Assembly (NCBI GenBank): GCA_035236585.1
Contig: CP141127.1
Span: 51,582,001-51,646,000 of the forward strand
DNA: 64,000 bases
Origin: Warburgia ugandensis
Lineage: Eukaryota > Streptophyta > Magnoliopsida > Canellales > Canellaceae
Direction: 5' to 3'
Part shown: positions 1-13,003 of the stretch, piece by piece
Position numbering within the stretch: position 1 is the stretch's first letter
Layout: the number at the start of each line of letters is the position of its first letter
The notes under the pieces: generated by a model
What the model was told of the DNA's origin: nothing
What the model saw: the letters and a program-made list of their open reading frames with translations, nothing else
The model's database searches: none
Translations under genes and position numbers: made by a program

Positions 1-3000
1 TCAAAAGATTCAAAAAAAAGGAGTCAAAATGTAGGGACCATTTTGATGATGACACCCTCCCTCCATCTCACGTCTACCCCAAGAAAGAAGGTAGGCTATC
101 ATGCTACCCACCTCAAGTCACAGTTTGTAGCCTTGAGAAATAATGTTACTACATAAATTTTAAAGTTCTATTTGGAAGATTGGATTGAATAGGAAGATGA
201 ATGTCTTATAAATTCTAATTTTAGAAGATAGAATTTGTTGATAATATTCACATAATTACATTATATTCAAAAAAATAGAGTCCAATGTCACAAAGAACAC
301 TGAAGATGGAGTTTGGATGAAAAAGTTATGAACATTTGAATATGAAGGGTATTTTAGAAATTAAAACAAGGATTCAAATTGGATAGGGCCATTTGAATGT
401 GAAGGGAACTTTTAAAGATGAAGTGCATTTAAGTAATTAAAGGATAAAAAAAAATTGATTCAAAATGCATGGGGCCATTTTGATAACAACACCCTCCCTT
501 TGTCATTGCATCTGCACCCCATTCTGTAGGGAAAGACGATAGGCGGTAGTGATGCCCATTTGGAAGATTGGATTAAATAGGAGGATGAATGTTTTATAAA
601 GATTGAATTAAGAATTTGTTAATGGATTCCAACGGCTCAAAGAACACTGAAAACAGAGTTCGTATAAAACATTTGTGAGCATTTGATGTTGAAGGTCATT
701 TTGGTAATCGAAAGATTCAAAAAAAAAAAAAAAAGGTGTCAAAATGTGGGGAGCATTTTGATGATGACACCCTCCCTCCATCTCATGTCTCCCCCAAGAA
801 AGAAGGTAGGCTATCATGCTACCCACTTCCAGTTACAGTTTGTTACATTGAGAAATAATGTAACTACCTAAATTATAAAGTCCTATTTGGAAGATTGGAT
901 TGAACAGGAAGATGACTGTCTTATAAATTTTAATTTTAGAAGATATAATTTTTTGTTAATATTCACATAATTAGATTCTATTCAAAAAATGGAGTCCAAT
1001 GTCACAATGAACACAGAAAGTGGAGTTCGGATGAAAAAGTCATGAACATTTGAATATGAAGGGCATTTTAGAAATTAAATAAAAAATGGCTTCAAAACGC
1101 ATGGGCCCATTTGAATATGAATGGCACTTTTAAACATGAAGGGCATTTAAGTAATAAAAATATTTTTAAAAAGGATTCAAAATGCATGGGCCCATTTTGA
1201 TAACAACACCCTCCCTTTGTCTTTGCATCTACACCCCATTGCGTAGGGAAAGACGATAGGCAGTCGCGATGACCACCTCCTGTCACTGTTTCCAAGGTTG
1301 GGAAGTAATGTAACTACCCCAATTTTAAGGTCCTATTTGGAAGATGTGATTAAATATAAGAATCAATGTTTTATAAAGATTGAATTAGGAATTTGTTAAT
1401 GGAATCCGATGGCTCAAAGAACACTGAAATCAGAGTTTGTATAAAAAATTTATGAGCATTTGTAGTTGAAGGTTATTTTGGTAATCAAAAGATTCAAAAA
1501 AAAGGAGTCAAAATGTAGGGACCATTTTGATGATGACACCCTCCCTCCATCTCACGTCTACCCCAAGAAAGAAGGTAGGCTATCATGCTACCCACCTCAA
1601 GTCACAGTTTGTAGCCTTGAGAAATAATGTTACTACATAAATTTTAAAGTTCTATTTGGAAGATTGGATTGAATAGGAAGATGAATGTCTTATAAATTCT
1701 AATTTTAGAAGATAGAATTTGTTGATAATATTCACATAATTACATTATATTCAAAAAAATAAAGTCCAATGTCACAAAGAACACTGAAGATAGAGTTTGG
1801 ATGAAAAAGTTATGAACATTTGAATATGAATGGTATTTTAGAAATTAAAACAAGGATTCAAATTGGATGGGGCCATTTGAATGTGAAGGGAACTTTTAAA
1901 GATGAAGTGTATTTAAGTAATTAAAGGATAAAAAAAAATTGATTCAAAATGCATGGGGCCATTTTGATAACAACACCCTCCCTTTGTCATTGCATCTGCA
2001 CCCCATTCTGTAGGGAAAGACGATAGGCGGTAGTGATGCCCACCTCTTGTCACTATATGCAGCATTGGGAAGTAATGTCACTACCCCAATTTTAAGGTCC
2101 CATTTGGAAGATTGGATTAAATAGGAGGATGAATGTTTTATAAAGATTGAATTAAGAATTTGTTAATGGATTCCAACGGCTCAAAGAACACTGAAAACAG
2201 AGTTCGTATAAAACATTTGTGAGCATTTGATGTTGAAGGTCATTTTGGTAATCGAAAGATTCAAAAAAAAAAAAAAAGGTGTCAAAATGTGGGGAGCATT
2301 TTGATGATGACACCCTCCCTCCATCTCATGTCTCCCCCAAGAAAGAAGGTAGGCTATCATGCTACCCACTTCCAGTTACAGTTTGTTACATTGAGAAATA
2401 ATGTAACTACCTAAATTATAAAGTCCTATTTGGAAGATAGGATTGAACAGGAAGATGAATGTCGTATAAATTTTAATTTTAGAAGGTAGAATTTGTTGAT
2501 AATATACACATAATTACATTTTATTCAAAAAATGGAGTCCAATGTCACAAAGAACATTGAAAATGGAGTTTGGATGAAAAAGTTATGAACATTTGAATAT
2601 GAAGGGCATTTTAGAAATTAAAATAAGGATTCAAAATGATGGGGCCATTTGAATATGAAGGGCACCTTTAAAGATGAAGGGCATTTAAGTAATTAAAACA
2701 TTAAAAAAAAAGGAGTCGAAATGCATGCGGCCATTTTGATAACAACACCCTCCCTTTGTCTCTACATCTACACGAAATCTGCACCCCATTGCGCAGGGAA
2801 AGTTGATAGGCGATCGCGATGCCCCCCTCTTGTCACTGTTTGTAGCATTGGGAAGTAATGTAACTACCACAATTTGAAGGTCCTATTTGGAAGATTGGAT
2901 TAAATAGGAGGATGAATGTTTTATAAAGATTGAATTAAAAATTTGTTAATGGAATCTAACGGCTCAAAGAACCCTTAAAACAGCGTTCATATAAAAAATT

Positions 3001-3899
3001 TATGAGCATTTGATGTTGACGGTCATTTTGGTAATCAAAAGAATTAAAAAAAGAAAAGAAAAAAGGGGTCAAAATGTACAGAGCATTTTGATGATGACAC
3101 CCTCCCTCCATCTCCCGTCTCCCCTAAGAAAGATGGTAGGCTATCATGCTACCCACCTCCAATCACAGTTTCTTACATTGCGAAATAATGTAACTACCTA
3201 AATTATAAAGACCTATTTGGAAGATTGGATAGAACAGGATGATGAATGTCTCATAAATTCTAATTTAGAAGATAGAATTTGTTGACAATATTCACATAAT
3301 TATATTCTATTCAAAAAATGGAGTCCAATGTCACAAAGAACACTGAAAATGGAGTTCTGATGAAAAAGTTATGAACATTTGAATATGAAGGGCATTTTAG
3401 AAATTAAAATAAGGATTCAAAATGCATGGGGCCATTTGAATATGAAGGGCACTTTTAAAAATGAAGGGCATTTAAGTAATTAAAAGAGAAAAAAAAAGGA
3501 TTCAAAATGCATGCGGCCATTTTGATAACAACACCCTCCCTTTATCTCTACATCTGCGCACATTTGGACCCCATTGCGCAGGGAAAGACGATAGGCGATC
3601 CCAATGCCCACCTTTTGTCACTGTTTGCAGTGTTGGGAAGTAATGCAACTACCCCAATTTTAAGGTCCTATTTGGAAGATTGGATTAAATAGGAGGATGA
3701 ATATTTTTTAAAGAATGAATTAAGAATTTGTTAATGGTATCTAATGGCTCAAAGAACACTGAAAACGGAGTTCGTATAGAAAATTTATGAGGATTTGATG
3801 TTGAAGGTCATTTTGCTAATCAAAAGATTCAAAAAAAAAAAAAACGTTGTCAAAATGTGGGGAGCATTTTGATGATGACACCCTCCCTCCATCTCACGT
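1..3899. repeat. Satellite array, segment 1 (about 5 units of a 770-785 bp dimeric repeat)
   Basis: Tandem repeat recognised by the recurring anchor gatgatgacaccctccctcc, which starts near 45, 760, 1529, 2303, 3090 and 3871. Between these lies a second, related anchor, gataacaacaccctccct. Each unit therefore has two related halves: one has the gatgatga anchor preceded by a long A-run, the other has the gataacaa anchor. The first unit is shorter (715 bp) because about 60 bp of the second half is absent. Positions 1-900 are nearly repeated at about 1485-2440, so there is a two-unit higher-order repeat here. No protein-coding content is credible; the short frames recur only because the DNA recurs. 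The array stops at the CACGT target duplication of element E1 and resumes in phase at 21797. Confidence 0.95.
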
Positions 3900-4256
3900 T
3901 GTAATGACTCCATTTTTGTAACATTGATAACCCAAGTTAGTAATGAAAAGTTCACTTTTTGAAGATAAGGGTATTTTGGTTATTTCACTATTCACCCTGA
4001 CTGGACCCAGAAATTTGGTCCTAAGAGTGGTACCTATAGGTGCGTCTCGGAAAAAGAAATCCAACAAGACTAAAATCACTCAAAATGGAGTTAAAATGAG
4101 CAAGTTATGGCCCTTTGAAGTTCAAGGGCAAAAGTGTAATTTATATTAAAAATGGATTTAGCCTGAGAAACACAGGGTCCCTTTTTGATACGGGCACCCC
4201 TCTTGTTCAACCTCCTCGAGGGTTCTAGAACGGTGGTGTTTAGGGGTGAAACCACC
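3900..4256 (+). repeat. E1 5' LTR, first piece (U3 start)
   Basis: This piece matches the start of the E1 3' LTR at 19356-19712, with about 7% differences by hand count. It contains the U3 block around 4055-4205 that resembles the satellite. It ends at the CCACC target sequence (4252-4256) used by the nested element E2, and the LTR resumes after the second CCACC at 12999-13003. Confidence 0.93.
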
Positions 4257-6894
4257 CGTGACGACCCGGGTTTTTCCATGCATTTTTAAATGCAATATCT
4301 AATTCCTAAGGTGAGATGCATCCCTATTTTGAAAACCATTTTATAAAAACCATGCAATGCAGCGGAAAACCTTTAGTTTTAAACTCATTTTGAAAACCCC
4401 GAGTGTCATTTGCTTTCACAACAACCAAAGCAATTTTTGAAAAACTATAGAAACCATAAATGTTTTTCCCCAGGTCTTCCTAGTTACAGCACACAGCCCA
4501 ACTATAAATTAATACAAATACATGTCCAAAGGGTTGAGAGTTTACTTACAGGTATAACTGTCTCCTTTTTAATTCACTTGCTCACAGTACTAATATCTCC
4601 TGAGGCGTCGTCTATCTGTGAGTGGAACTATCCTGAAAAATGTTAAGGATAGGGTGAGTATACACTATACTCAGTAGGAGTCTATCACTACTAGTTTTGC
4701 AATGCATACTATGTTTAAAATCATGTGCTCATAAAAACATATGCATGTTTGAATAATCATCTTCAATATCGATATTAAAAACCACTGTCAAACCGGAATA
4801 CTGACGACTTAAAGAAATATCATAATCCAAGTCGAAAGTATCGTATATCATAAACATAAAGATATGCATCAGATGCTCAACTGAATCCAACTCATAGATA
4901 TCTGGTATGGTATGGTCGACCAACCTCATATCATGCCATATGTAATGCAAATAAGTCCATAAACCATAAGGTCCAACTATGCCCACGACCTCGCAGCCGT
5001 GTGGTCCCCGGGTACCTGAGGACACAGCTTCATAGCCTCCACGGGGCATATGACACATCGACCCAGTGCTGTGACACTAGTGGTAGTACCCTGTACCACT
5101 TGCAGTCGACATAGGGAGATGCTCTTTTCGGGCGTGGTACCCATCCACCTAATAGTGGTAGAGATTGGAGGCCAACCCAAACCTCTCGGCATAGCGCCCA
5201 CGAGCTTATTAACCCAAATCATAATCTGATCAAACAAGCGAAAACCTCTCTTTTTTCAAAACCTGTCCTCTTTGGGTCCCTCATAATCGCCTGGCCCTCG
5301 GAACTCCAGCGTCTTTTGGTAACCCCCATGGATATGCAATTTTTGCAAGAACTTAATGTTCACAAATCATACAATGTATGCAGTAGTTTGCAAAACATAT
5401 CTATGCATATGTATATGCAATTATTTACAAAACATGTCTATGCATAAAGCATTTATCACATGCATGCTGAATTAAGTCATGCTAAACAAGTTATATACTT
5501 AAAACATGTATTCGCAAAACAATCATAGTTCTTTTAAAAGAATTTAGTAGCGATAGAGCACCTACCTGGCTAGGTCGCGCTATTCCCTTTGTCCTCGTAC
5601 GCTCCTAAACATGGTTTGGGGAATCAAGGTTAGTTTGGCCTATCTTTTATGGGTTTTATAGTGGTTGGTCTTATTACTTAGGTATTAGGGGTCCATCCCT
5701 ATGCCTATGGGTGTCCTAAGGTCCTAATTGGGCCTTGGTATCCGCAGTTTTCCAAAGGTCTAGCGGCCACGCGCTAGAATCCTATACTAAGGGTCATGCC
5801 CACCTTTGATTGGGCCTTGATTAGGGATTTTATAGTTTGATTATGTCCGCGTCGTCAACACAGACACAACACCTTTGCAGCGCCTCAATCAGAGCTCTAG
5901 ATCTCAAGTTATAAGCTTTTTAGTGTCACATGTACATAAGGACCTTAAGAGTGAAAAGAGGAATGCTAACGCGCTGCTCGTCAGCATCATGCGTCCCTCT
6001 GTTCTTGAGAAGCAGAAAAATCCCCAATTGCTAGCACGCTGTGCGTCTATGGCATGCACCTGCAGATGCGCTGAACTTTCTGCCCAATGTTTCATTTTGC
6101 GGTGGACGCGCCCGTTTCATTCTCTTCGAACACAGTCGACGTGTCCTTTGCGGTAAGGAGCGTTTCACTCGTTCGGGGGACCGAGGCGTCCTCAGGGCAC
6201 CCTGGTTCTACCCTGTCGTACTAGTGTGGCCCAGGGAATGTCCCTGGGTCCTTGGTGACTCTCCAGGGCTCTATTTTGCATGATTTTTCATGCAAAAACT
6301 TAGGGAAAATGATCCTATGACTACTATGAAGACGGGTTTTGAGGGATCTTGGGCATACCTGGCTCGTTGTTGGGTTTTTCTCCTTGTTTCTCCTCTTGGT
6401 TGCTTCTCCAAAACGGGTTTTCCTCAAGCTTTTGGGCTACTAATGGCGCCCAAGAGCTCTATTTATAGAGCTATAAGAGGGTTCTGGAGGGGACTCTCAC
6501 TGCCCTTGAATGGTAGTGGAGAAACCTCCAGAATGGCGGTGATTTCTCCTCCAATCACCGTCGTTCTAGAACCCTCTAGGAGCTTGAAGATGAAGGGTGC
6601 CCGTATCAAAACGGGCCCCTGTGTTTTGCACGGTAAATCCGTTTTTAATAAAAATTACATTTTTGCCCCTGAACTTCAAAGGGCCATAACTTGCTCATTT
6701 TAACTCCGTTTTGGGTGATTTTGGGCTTGTTGGATTCCTTTTTCCGAGACGCACCTAATGGTACTTTTTTTAGGACCAAATTTCTGGATTCAGTCAAGGT
6801 GACTAGTGAAATGACCAAAATACCCTTATTTCCAAAAGATGAACTTTGCATTGCTAACCTGGGATTTTAATGTTACAAAATTGGAGTCATTACA
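4257..6894 (-). repeat. E2 3' LTR (type A U3)
   Basis: This LTR of about 2.64 kb reads, on the minus strand, from TGTAATGACTCC (ending at 6894) to its TCGTCAC terminus at 4257. It pairs with 10350-12998. The minus strand shows a TATA box near 6460-6467. Downstream come a GC-rich leader, the AGGTAGGTGCTCTATCGCTA block (rc near 5550-5570) and a conserved palindrome at 4656-4672. The U3 type matches E1 and E8. Confidence 0.92.
6460..6467 (-). promoter_or_regulatory. TATA box of E2 3' LTR
   Basis: The minus strand reads TATAAATA in the context CTCTATAAATAGAGCTC. The same box, at the same LTR position, occurs in E1, E5 and E8. Confidence 0.7.
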
Positions 6895-6936
6895 TTATTA
6901 CTCCCTTAAGAGAATTTCGTCCTCAAAATTTCATAA
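6895..6936 (-). other. E2 polypurine region
   Basis: On the minus strand, a GAATTT..GAGGACGAAATTC motif and a purine run lead directly to the LTR start TGTAATG. This is the plus-strand primer region of plant Ty3 elements. Every reverse-oriented element in the window shows it beside its 3' LTR. Confidence 0.8.
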
Positions 6937-9900
6937 ATTATCATCTTCCTGGTATTTATCTCTTAGATAACTTCTTGGTGAATGCATTCTCCCCCTTAGG
7001 AATCAAATCTAGGCTCATCCTCAATTTATCATTTATATTGTTCTTCCTACAAGGCCTTACCTATAAGGGCCGCTTTCGCTGCTTACTCTAATGCATACTC
7101 CCATACGTGCTAGTTTAACAATACTGGTTTCTAGCGGTAAGTCATCTATCTCAAAATCCTTAAATGCCTGTACTTTTCTCATTGTGTATAGGATAATCTC
7201 CTCGTAGGATCATGCTTCTTTATTCATGTGTAAATTACTCCATACTTCTTTGAGATCATATGATCTTATTTCTCCTTTTTTAAATATCATAGGATGATTC
7301 CTTTCATCTAGTGATCTCTTTCATCATCCACAAGTCCAAAAAGTTACCTTCTTTCCATTGTGTCTCACTTTGCTTCTTGTCTTTTATATTTGTCCCCAAG
7401 ATACTTCAATAAATGACATGGTATCATGTGCTCTATAGCCAAACCTTTGATTAACTTCGAATGACTTGATTCCTCGACCAAAATTATATTAAAAAATGAA
7501 AGCTAATTAGTAGCATCTTCCATCGAAGACCTTATCATATACTGAAAGTAAAATGTCCTAACTCTATATCCAATTTCATAATTATTGAATTCATTAAACG
7601 CTTTCCTCTATGAGGATTTTATCCCAACAAATGTCAAATGTTAATGGTCGATTCATCATCATGGGTCTCCAGAAGCCTATCTCACTATTCACATCCATTT
7701 GTCATTAGGATTTTCAATAATGTTCCCATTCATGTAAGGCAACAAGTCTCTTATTCATAACCGAGTACCCTTACTAGGTCATGGTTGAATCCTTTGTCAT
7801 CATCCTCTTTGTCCTTTCTTTGCTTGATGGTTTTCTTCGTAACCTTTCAGTACAAAAGTTCTATACTCAATCTGGTAGGGTTAGTCCTTAGAAAATTCTT
7901 TCAATTGATTTTTAGTACTTGGTATATGCTCATAACAACTAACTATTTGTCTAAAGGTAATGTAACATCAAATCTCACCTTATAGTGTGCTAGCCATCTC
8001 TCCTTTTCTCCTTCCATCCCCTATGTCAATATATTGTTCAATCTTTTACCAAGGCTTTATCGTCATCCATGCAGTCTGTATTGTCAGGAGGTATCCTCAT
8101 AAGTAGTGATTTTCTCAATTCCTCAAATTTTATTTTTCAAGTGCCTCCTTATTTTATCTTTCAAGTGCCTTCTCATACTTAGCTTATAATAGCAATAATT
8201 CTCCTTCAATAGCAATTATATCAAATTGTACTGAAGTTGTTAACTCAACAAGTTCAACAATACTCAGATAAGCATAAACATTTTCTTAGACATAGAAAGA
8301 CTTTATTTGATTACCTATTGATCTCTTCCTAGATATATCCATGTCATAAGCTCAAGGGCCTCCAAAGTGATCAATCCTTATTTGCCTTTCTTTCCAATCC
8401 AAGTCAGCAGTATTTTTTAGACTCGAAGTAATTTCTTTACCTTGTCATGGTAGCCATTAAGGTTTGAAAAATCTTTCACATTGGTTTAGATCACTTTTTT
8501 TTTTTTTTTGCTCCTATCTCAGCTGCAACTGTTCTCATCAACTGACCTCATACCCTCAATTGACTTATTTTAACAAGTACTTTCCAGGAAAACTCAAGTC
8601 TAAAGACTTATATCATCCTTTTGAGTATATAACTTCGACTACTAACTTATAGATACTAACATACTTGATTAATTAGGGTGGGATACCTTTATTTAGTCAA
8701 TAGTACTCTAAAGGTAATGACTAAATAATGGTCTTAAGATTTTTGGTCTTCCAATCTATGATAGCAAGACCTCAATTTGATCCTTAATGGTACCCTAGTT
8801 GCTAAATGGATAAGTCACTGTCCCGGCTTAATTCCTTTTTCAATATTTTATTGACAAGGTGAGATATCACCAAAAAAATTTCCTTTTTATTATATCCATT
8901 GGTGTTCCCCACAAGCTAATGGATCTGATAAGAATCTAATTGATATCAAACCATTTGTAGAAGTTTAACTTCTAGTTGGTCGCCATTCTTCTTTGAAAAT
9001 TTCTTGTCACATAATCTCCTGAAATTCGATACTCTACTCAAAGTCTTGAACCCCATATGCTTTCTCTCTATTATACTTATTTACAATAACATCATTGCCA
9101 ACTCAACTATTATTATTCCTTTGAAGTTGATTGGTTTATCTTCCCACTTGATTCAAGATAAATTCATGATCTTCTTCTTTTGAATATTCAATATTCATTG
9201 AATAGTGGTAGTTACATCCATATCCCTTTCTCTCTTTTCTTCAAAATCCTTACTTTTGTCTTCCTAGATCAATGTATCCTCATTTTTGTCTACCTAGATC
9301 AATGTCTTCATGTGCTTTGTTGCATATAATTGACACTTCATCTATTCCTTTACGTAACATATATGATAAATTGAATGCTTCTCAGAAATTCTAAACTGTC
9401 TTAAGATCATTGAAATCCTCGATTACCTATAGCCTCAATAAAATTCATACAATGTCTTAATAATGGCATTGACATTTTGGTCATGCTATACTTTTCTTAC
9501 AAGTTCGTGTTAGAACCAATCTATTATCATCCCTAGTATTATCATCAAAATCTTTTCATAACTCGGGCAAATTCATTTCCCCATCATATTCGTGTTATAT
9601 TTCTCTTAATCACATACTATGTCAATTGCACACATCTTCTAAAATTATTATTCAATAGCATTTTACTCTCCTGAATAGTATCCAAAATTGAGCTAAGTCC
9701 TTCAAGATCCTTACCTTTGTGACCTAGTTCGAGTCACAGTTATTTCCCAATATCATCTTGCATTCTCATTCCTCTTAGATTATCATTAAAATCTTCAAAG
9801 TCTGTCTTTTACATCCCCTGTCATACTTACATCATATCCTTGTACTCATATTCTGGTATTCTTTACGATGGTAAGATAGCCGTCTAGGTTCTTCAATTTT

Positions 9901-10330
9901 CTCACCTTTGATGAGATTACTTTATTGATGGTAAGATAGTCATCTAGGTTCTTCAATTTTCTATCCTTTGATGAGATTACTTTAGTGCAGGTCAGAACTA
10001 TCTACTAACAAGTTCACTAACATCCTCATTCATCATTCTCATAATATCATCCATATATGAGTTTTTATATTTGCACCACACAACAATCCTTAATCCTTAA
10101 GTTGTCTTAGACTGGATTTTGGATAAGGGTTGCACTATCCTTTGCTTAATTATTTGTTAAACCAAGCTATGTTTCACCTATTTATTTATGGTGAAATGCC
10201 TTGAGCATTAATATGGTAATCCTCAAATAGAAGGAGTCATCTCTACTACTCCTTTTTATACTACTTATTCTTGATTTTCTCTATTGTCCATGACCCTTGG
10301 ACATGCTGGACTGGCTGTAAAAGGATAAAA

Positions 10331-10347
10331 CCTGGGCTCTGATACCA
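10331..10347 (-). other. E2 primer binding site (initiator tRNA-Met type)
   Basis: The plus strand reads cctgggctctgatacca, so the minus strand is TGGTATCAGAGCCCAGG, the usual complement of the 3' end of plant initiator tRNA-Met. Two bases separate it from the LTR end at 10350. Confidence 0.88.
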
Positions 10348-10349
10348 AC

Positions 10350-12998
10350 TGTGACGACTCGGGTTTTTCCATGCATTTTTAAATGCAATATCTAATTCCT
10401 AAGGCAGGATGCATCCCTATTTTGAAAACCATTTTATAAAAACCATGCAATGCAGCGAAAAACCTTTAGTTTTAAACTCGTTTTAAAAACCCCGAGTGTC
10501 ATTTGCTTTCACAACAACCAAAGCAATTTTTGAAAAACTTTAGAAACCATAAATGTTTTTCCCCAGGTCTTTCCAATCACAGCACACATCCCAACTGTAA
10601 ATTAATACAAATACATGTCCAAAGGGTTGAGAGTTTACTTACAGGTATAACTGTCTCCTTTTTAATTCACTTGCTCATAGCACTACTATCTCCTGAGGCG
10701 TCATCTATCTGTGAGTGGAACTATCCTGAAAAATGTTAAGGATAGGGTGAGTATATACTATACTCAGTAGGAGTCTATCACTACTAGTTTTGCAATGCAT
10801 GCTATGTTTAAAATCATGTGCTCATAAAAATATATGCATGTTCAAATAATCATGTTCAATATCGATATTAAAAACCACTGTCAAACCAGAATACTGACAA
10901 CTTAAAGAAATATCATAATCCAAGTCGAAAGTATCATATATCATAAACATAAAGATATGCATCAGATGCTCAACTGAATCCAACTCATAGTTATCTAGTA
11001 TGGTATGGTCGACCAACCTCATATCATGCCATATGCAATGCAAATAAGTCCATAAACCATAGGGTCCAACTATGCCCACGACCTCGCAGCTGTGTGGTCC
11101 CCGGGTACCTGAGGACACAGTGTCATAGCCTCCACGGGGCATATGACACATCGACCTAGTGCCGTGACACTAGTGGTAGCCCCCTGTACCACATGCAGGG
11201 ACATGCCCTTTTTGGGCGTGGTACCCATCCACCTAATAGTGGTAGAGGCTGGAGGCCAACCCAAACCACTCGGCATGGCGCCCACGAGCTTATCAGCCCA
11301 AATCATAATTTGATCGAATAAGCGAAAACCTCTCTTTTTTCAAAACCTGTCCTCTTCGGGTCCCTCACAATCGCCTGGCCCTCGGAACTCTAGCGTCTTT
11401 TGGTAACCCCCATGGATATGCAATTTTTGCAAGAACTTAATGCTCACAAATCATACAATGTATGCAGTAGTTTGGAAAACATATCTATGCATAATGTATA
11501 TGGAATTATTTACAAAACATGTTTATGCATAAAGAATTTATTACATGCATGCTGAATTAAGTCATGCTAAACAAGTTATATAATTAAAACATGTATTCGC
11601 AAAACAATCATAGTTCTTTTAAAAGAATCTAGTAGCGATAGAGCACCTACCTGGCTAGGTCGCGCTAACCCCTTTGTCCTCGTACGCTCCTGAACATGGT
11701 TTGAGAAATCAAGATTAGTTTGGCCTATCTTTTATGGGATTTAGAGTGGTTGGTCTTATTACTTAGGTATTAGCCCAATGCCTATGGGTGTCCTAAGGTC
11801 CTAATTGGGCCTTGGTATCCTCAGTTTTCCAAAGGTCTAGCGCCCACGCGCCACTATCCTATTCTAAGGGTCATGCCCACCTTTCATTGGGCCTTGATTA
11901 AGAATTTTATAGATTGGGTGTGTTCGCATCATCGACACGGACACAACGCCTTTTCCGGCACCTCAATCAGAGCTTTAGATCTCAAGTTATAAGCTTTTTA
12001 GTGTCAGATGTACATAAGGACCTTAAGAGTGAAAAGCGGAATGCTAGCGCGCTGTGCGTCAGCGTCATGCGCCCCTCTATTCTTAAGAAGCGAAAAAATC
12101 CCCAATTACTAGTGTGCTGCGTGTCTGTGGATTGCGCCTCAGCAAGCGCGCCTGCAGACGCGCTGAACATTCTGCCCGGTGTTTCATTTTGTGGGCGCAC
12201 CCACGGACGCACCTGTTTGGTTCTCTTCGAACATGGTCGACGTGTCCTGTGCGGTAAGGAGCGTTTCGCTCGTTTGGGGGACCGGGGCATCCTCAGGACA
12301 CCCTGGTTCAACCCTATCAAACCAGTTCGGTCCAGGGAACGTCCCTGGGTCCTTGGTGACTCTCTAGGGCTCTATTTTGTATGATTTTTCATGCAATAAC
12401 TTAGGGAAAATGATCATAGGACTGCTGTGAAGACGGGTTTTGAGGGATCTTGGGCATACCTGGCTCGTTGCTGGGTTTGTCACCTCGTTTTTCCTCTTGG
12501 TTGCTTCTCCAAAACGGGTTTTCCTCAAGCTGTTGGGCTGCCATTAGAGGCGCCCAAGAGCTCTATTTATAGAGCTATAAGAGGGTTCTGGAGGGGGCTC
12601 TCACCGCCCTTGAATGGCTGTGGAGAAACCTCCAAAATGGCAGTGATTTCTCCTCCAATCATTGCCATTCTAGAACCTCTAGGAGGTTGAAGATGAAGGG
12701 TGCCAGTATCAAAATGGGCCCCTGTGATTTGCACGTTAAATTCGTTTTTTAATAAAAATTATATTTTTGCCCCTGAACTTCAAAGGGCCATAACTTGCTC
12801 ATTTTAACTTCGTTTTGGTTGATTTTGGTCTTGTTGGATTCCATTTTCTGAGACGCACCTATTGATACCAGTTTTAGGACCAAATTTCTGGGTTCAATCA
12901 AGGTGACTAGTGAAATGACCAAAATCCCCTTATTTCTAAAAAGTGAACTTTTCATTGCTAACCTTGGATTTTAATGTTACAAAATTGGAGTCATTACA
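10350..12998 (-). repeat. E2 5' LTR (type A U3)
   Basis: Direct partner of 4257-6894, 2649 bp. On the minus strand it starts TGTAATGACTCC at 12998 and ends GAGTCGTCACA at 10350. The TATA box is near 12564-12571, and the conserved palindrome GAGTATA-TAC-TATACTC is at 10749-10765. The right border abuts the CCACC duplication and the rest of the E1 LTR. Confidence 0.92.
12564..12571 (-). promoter_or_regulatory. TATA box of E2 5' LTR
   Basis: TATAAATA on the minus strand. This is the copy that would drive E2 genomic RNA, and it is identical to the box in the other E2 LTR. Confidence 0.7.
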
Positions 12999-13003
12999 CC
13001 ACC

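Larger units (their letters stand above)
6895..10349 (-). other. E2 non-coding interior (LARD domain)
   Basis: About 3.45 kb lies between the LTRs, AT-rich and pyrimidine-biased on the plus strand. The stretch beside 6895 is the polypurine region read in reverse. No retroviral protein motif is visible in either direction. The same sequence recurs in the interiors of E4 (39060-41096 and 49350-50843), E6 (44640-48082), E7 (57795-59548) and E8 (62176-64000). For example, the ataaccgagtacccttacta stretch is found near 7757, 40138, 45540 and (one base different) 58878. Shared non-coding content across copies is what defines a LARD family. An unrecognisably decayed coding region is the alternative. 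Confidence 0.8.
4257..12998 (-). mobile_element. E2: LARD-like non-autonomous LTR element nested in the E1 5' LTR
   Basis: Two direct LTR copies (4257-6894 and 10350-12998) flank a 3455-bp interior. A 5-bp CCACC duplication lies at 4252-4256 and 12999-13003. The tRNA-Met-type primer site lies beside the right-hand LTR and the polypurine region beside the left-hand LTR, so the element runs on the minus strand. I find no gag, protease, RT or integrase motif on either strand, only short chance frames. Size and structure fit the LARD class (large retrotransposon derivatives), which are mobilised by an autonomous partner. The first 250 bp or so of the two LTRs differ at about 5-6% of sites, slightly less than in E1, which fits the later insertion the nesting demands. 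It looks structurally whole for its class. Confidence 0.92.

Noticed and set aside
608-826. Recurrent minus-strand open stretch (MGSMIAYLLSWGR...), found again at 2181, 22431, 23159, 23968, 29062, 29832 and 53924
   Set aside because: It is the same satellite half read in reverse. Its length depends on the variable A-run, and its recurrence follows the DNA repeat rather than protein conservation. No start context or known domain is seen.
4941-4945. E7 target duplication called as proven (CCACC at 54941-54945)
   Set aside because: Only one side is in the window, so it was kept as probable. The same holds for GACAT beside E8.
4729-5058. 109-codon stretch repeated at 10822-11151
   Set aside because: The two copies are the two LTRs of E2. 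Similar shorter frames in other LTRs are homologous DNA with no evidence of coding.
7785-7985. Similar open stretches ([12 protein letters not shown]...) at 7785, 45567 and 58905
   Set aside because: They are antisense to the elements and recur because the LARD interiors are homologous. They are short, with no supporting motif.
10331-10347. tRNA-Met-like sequences
   Set aside because: These are primer binding sites of 16-17 bases next to LTRs, not tRNA genes. No cloverleaf is present.
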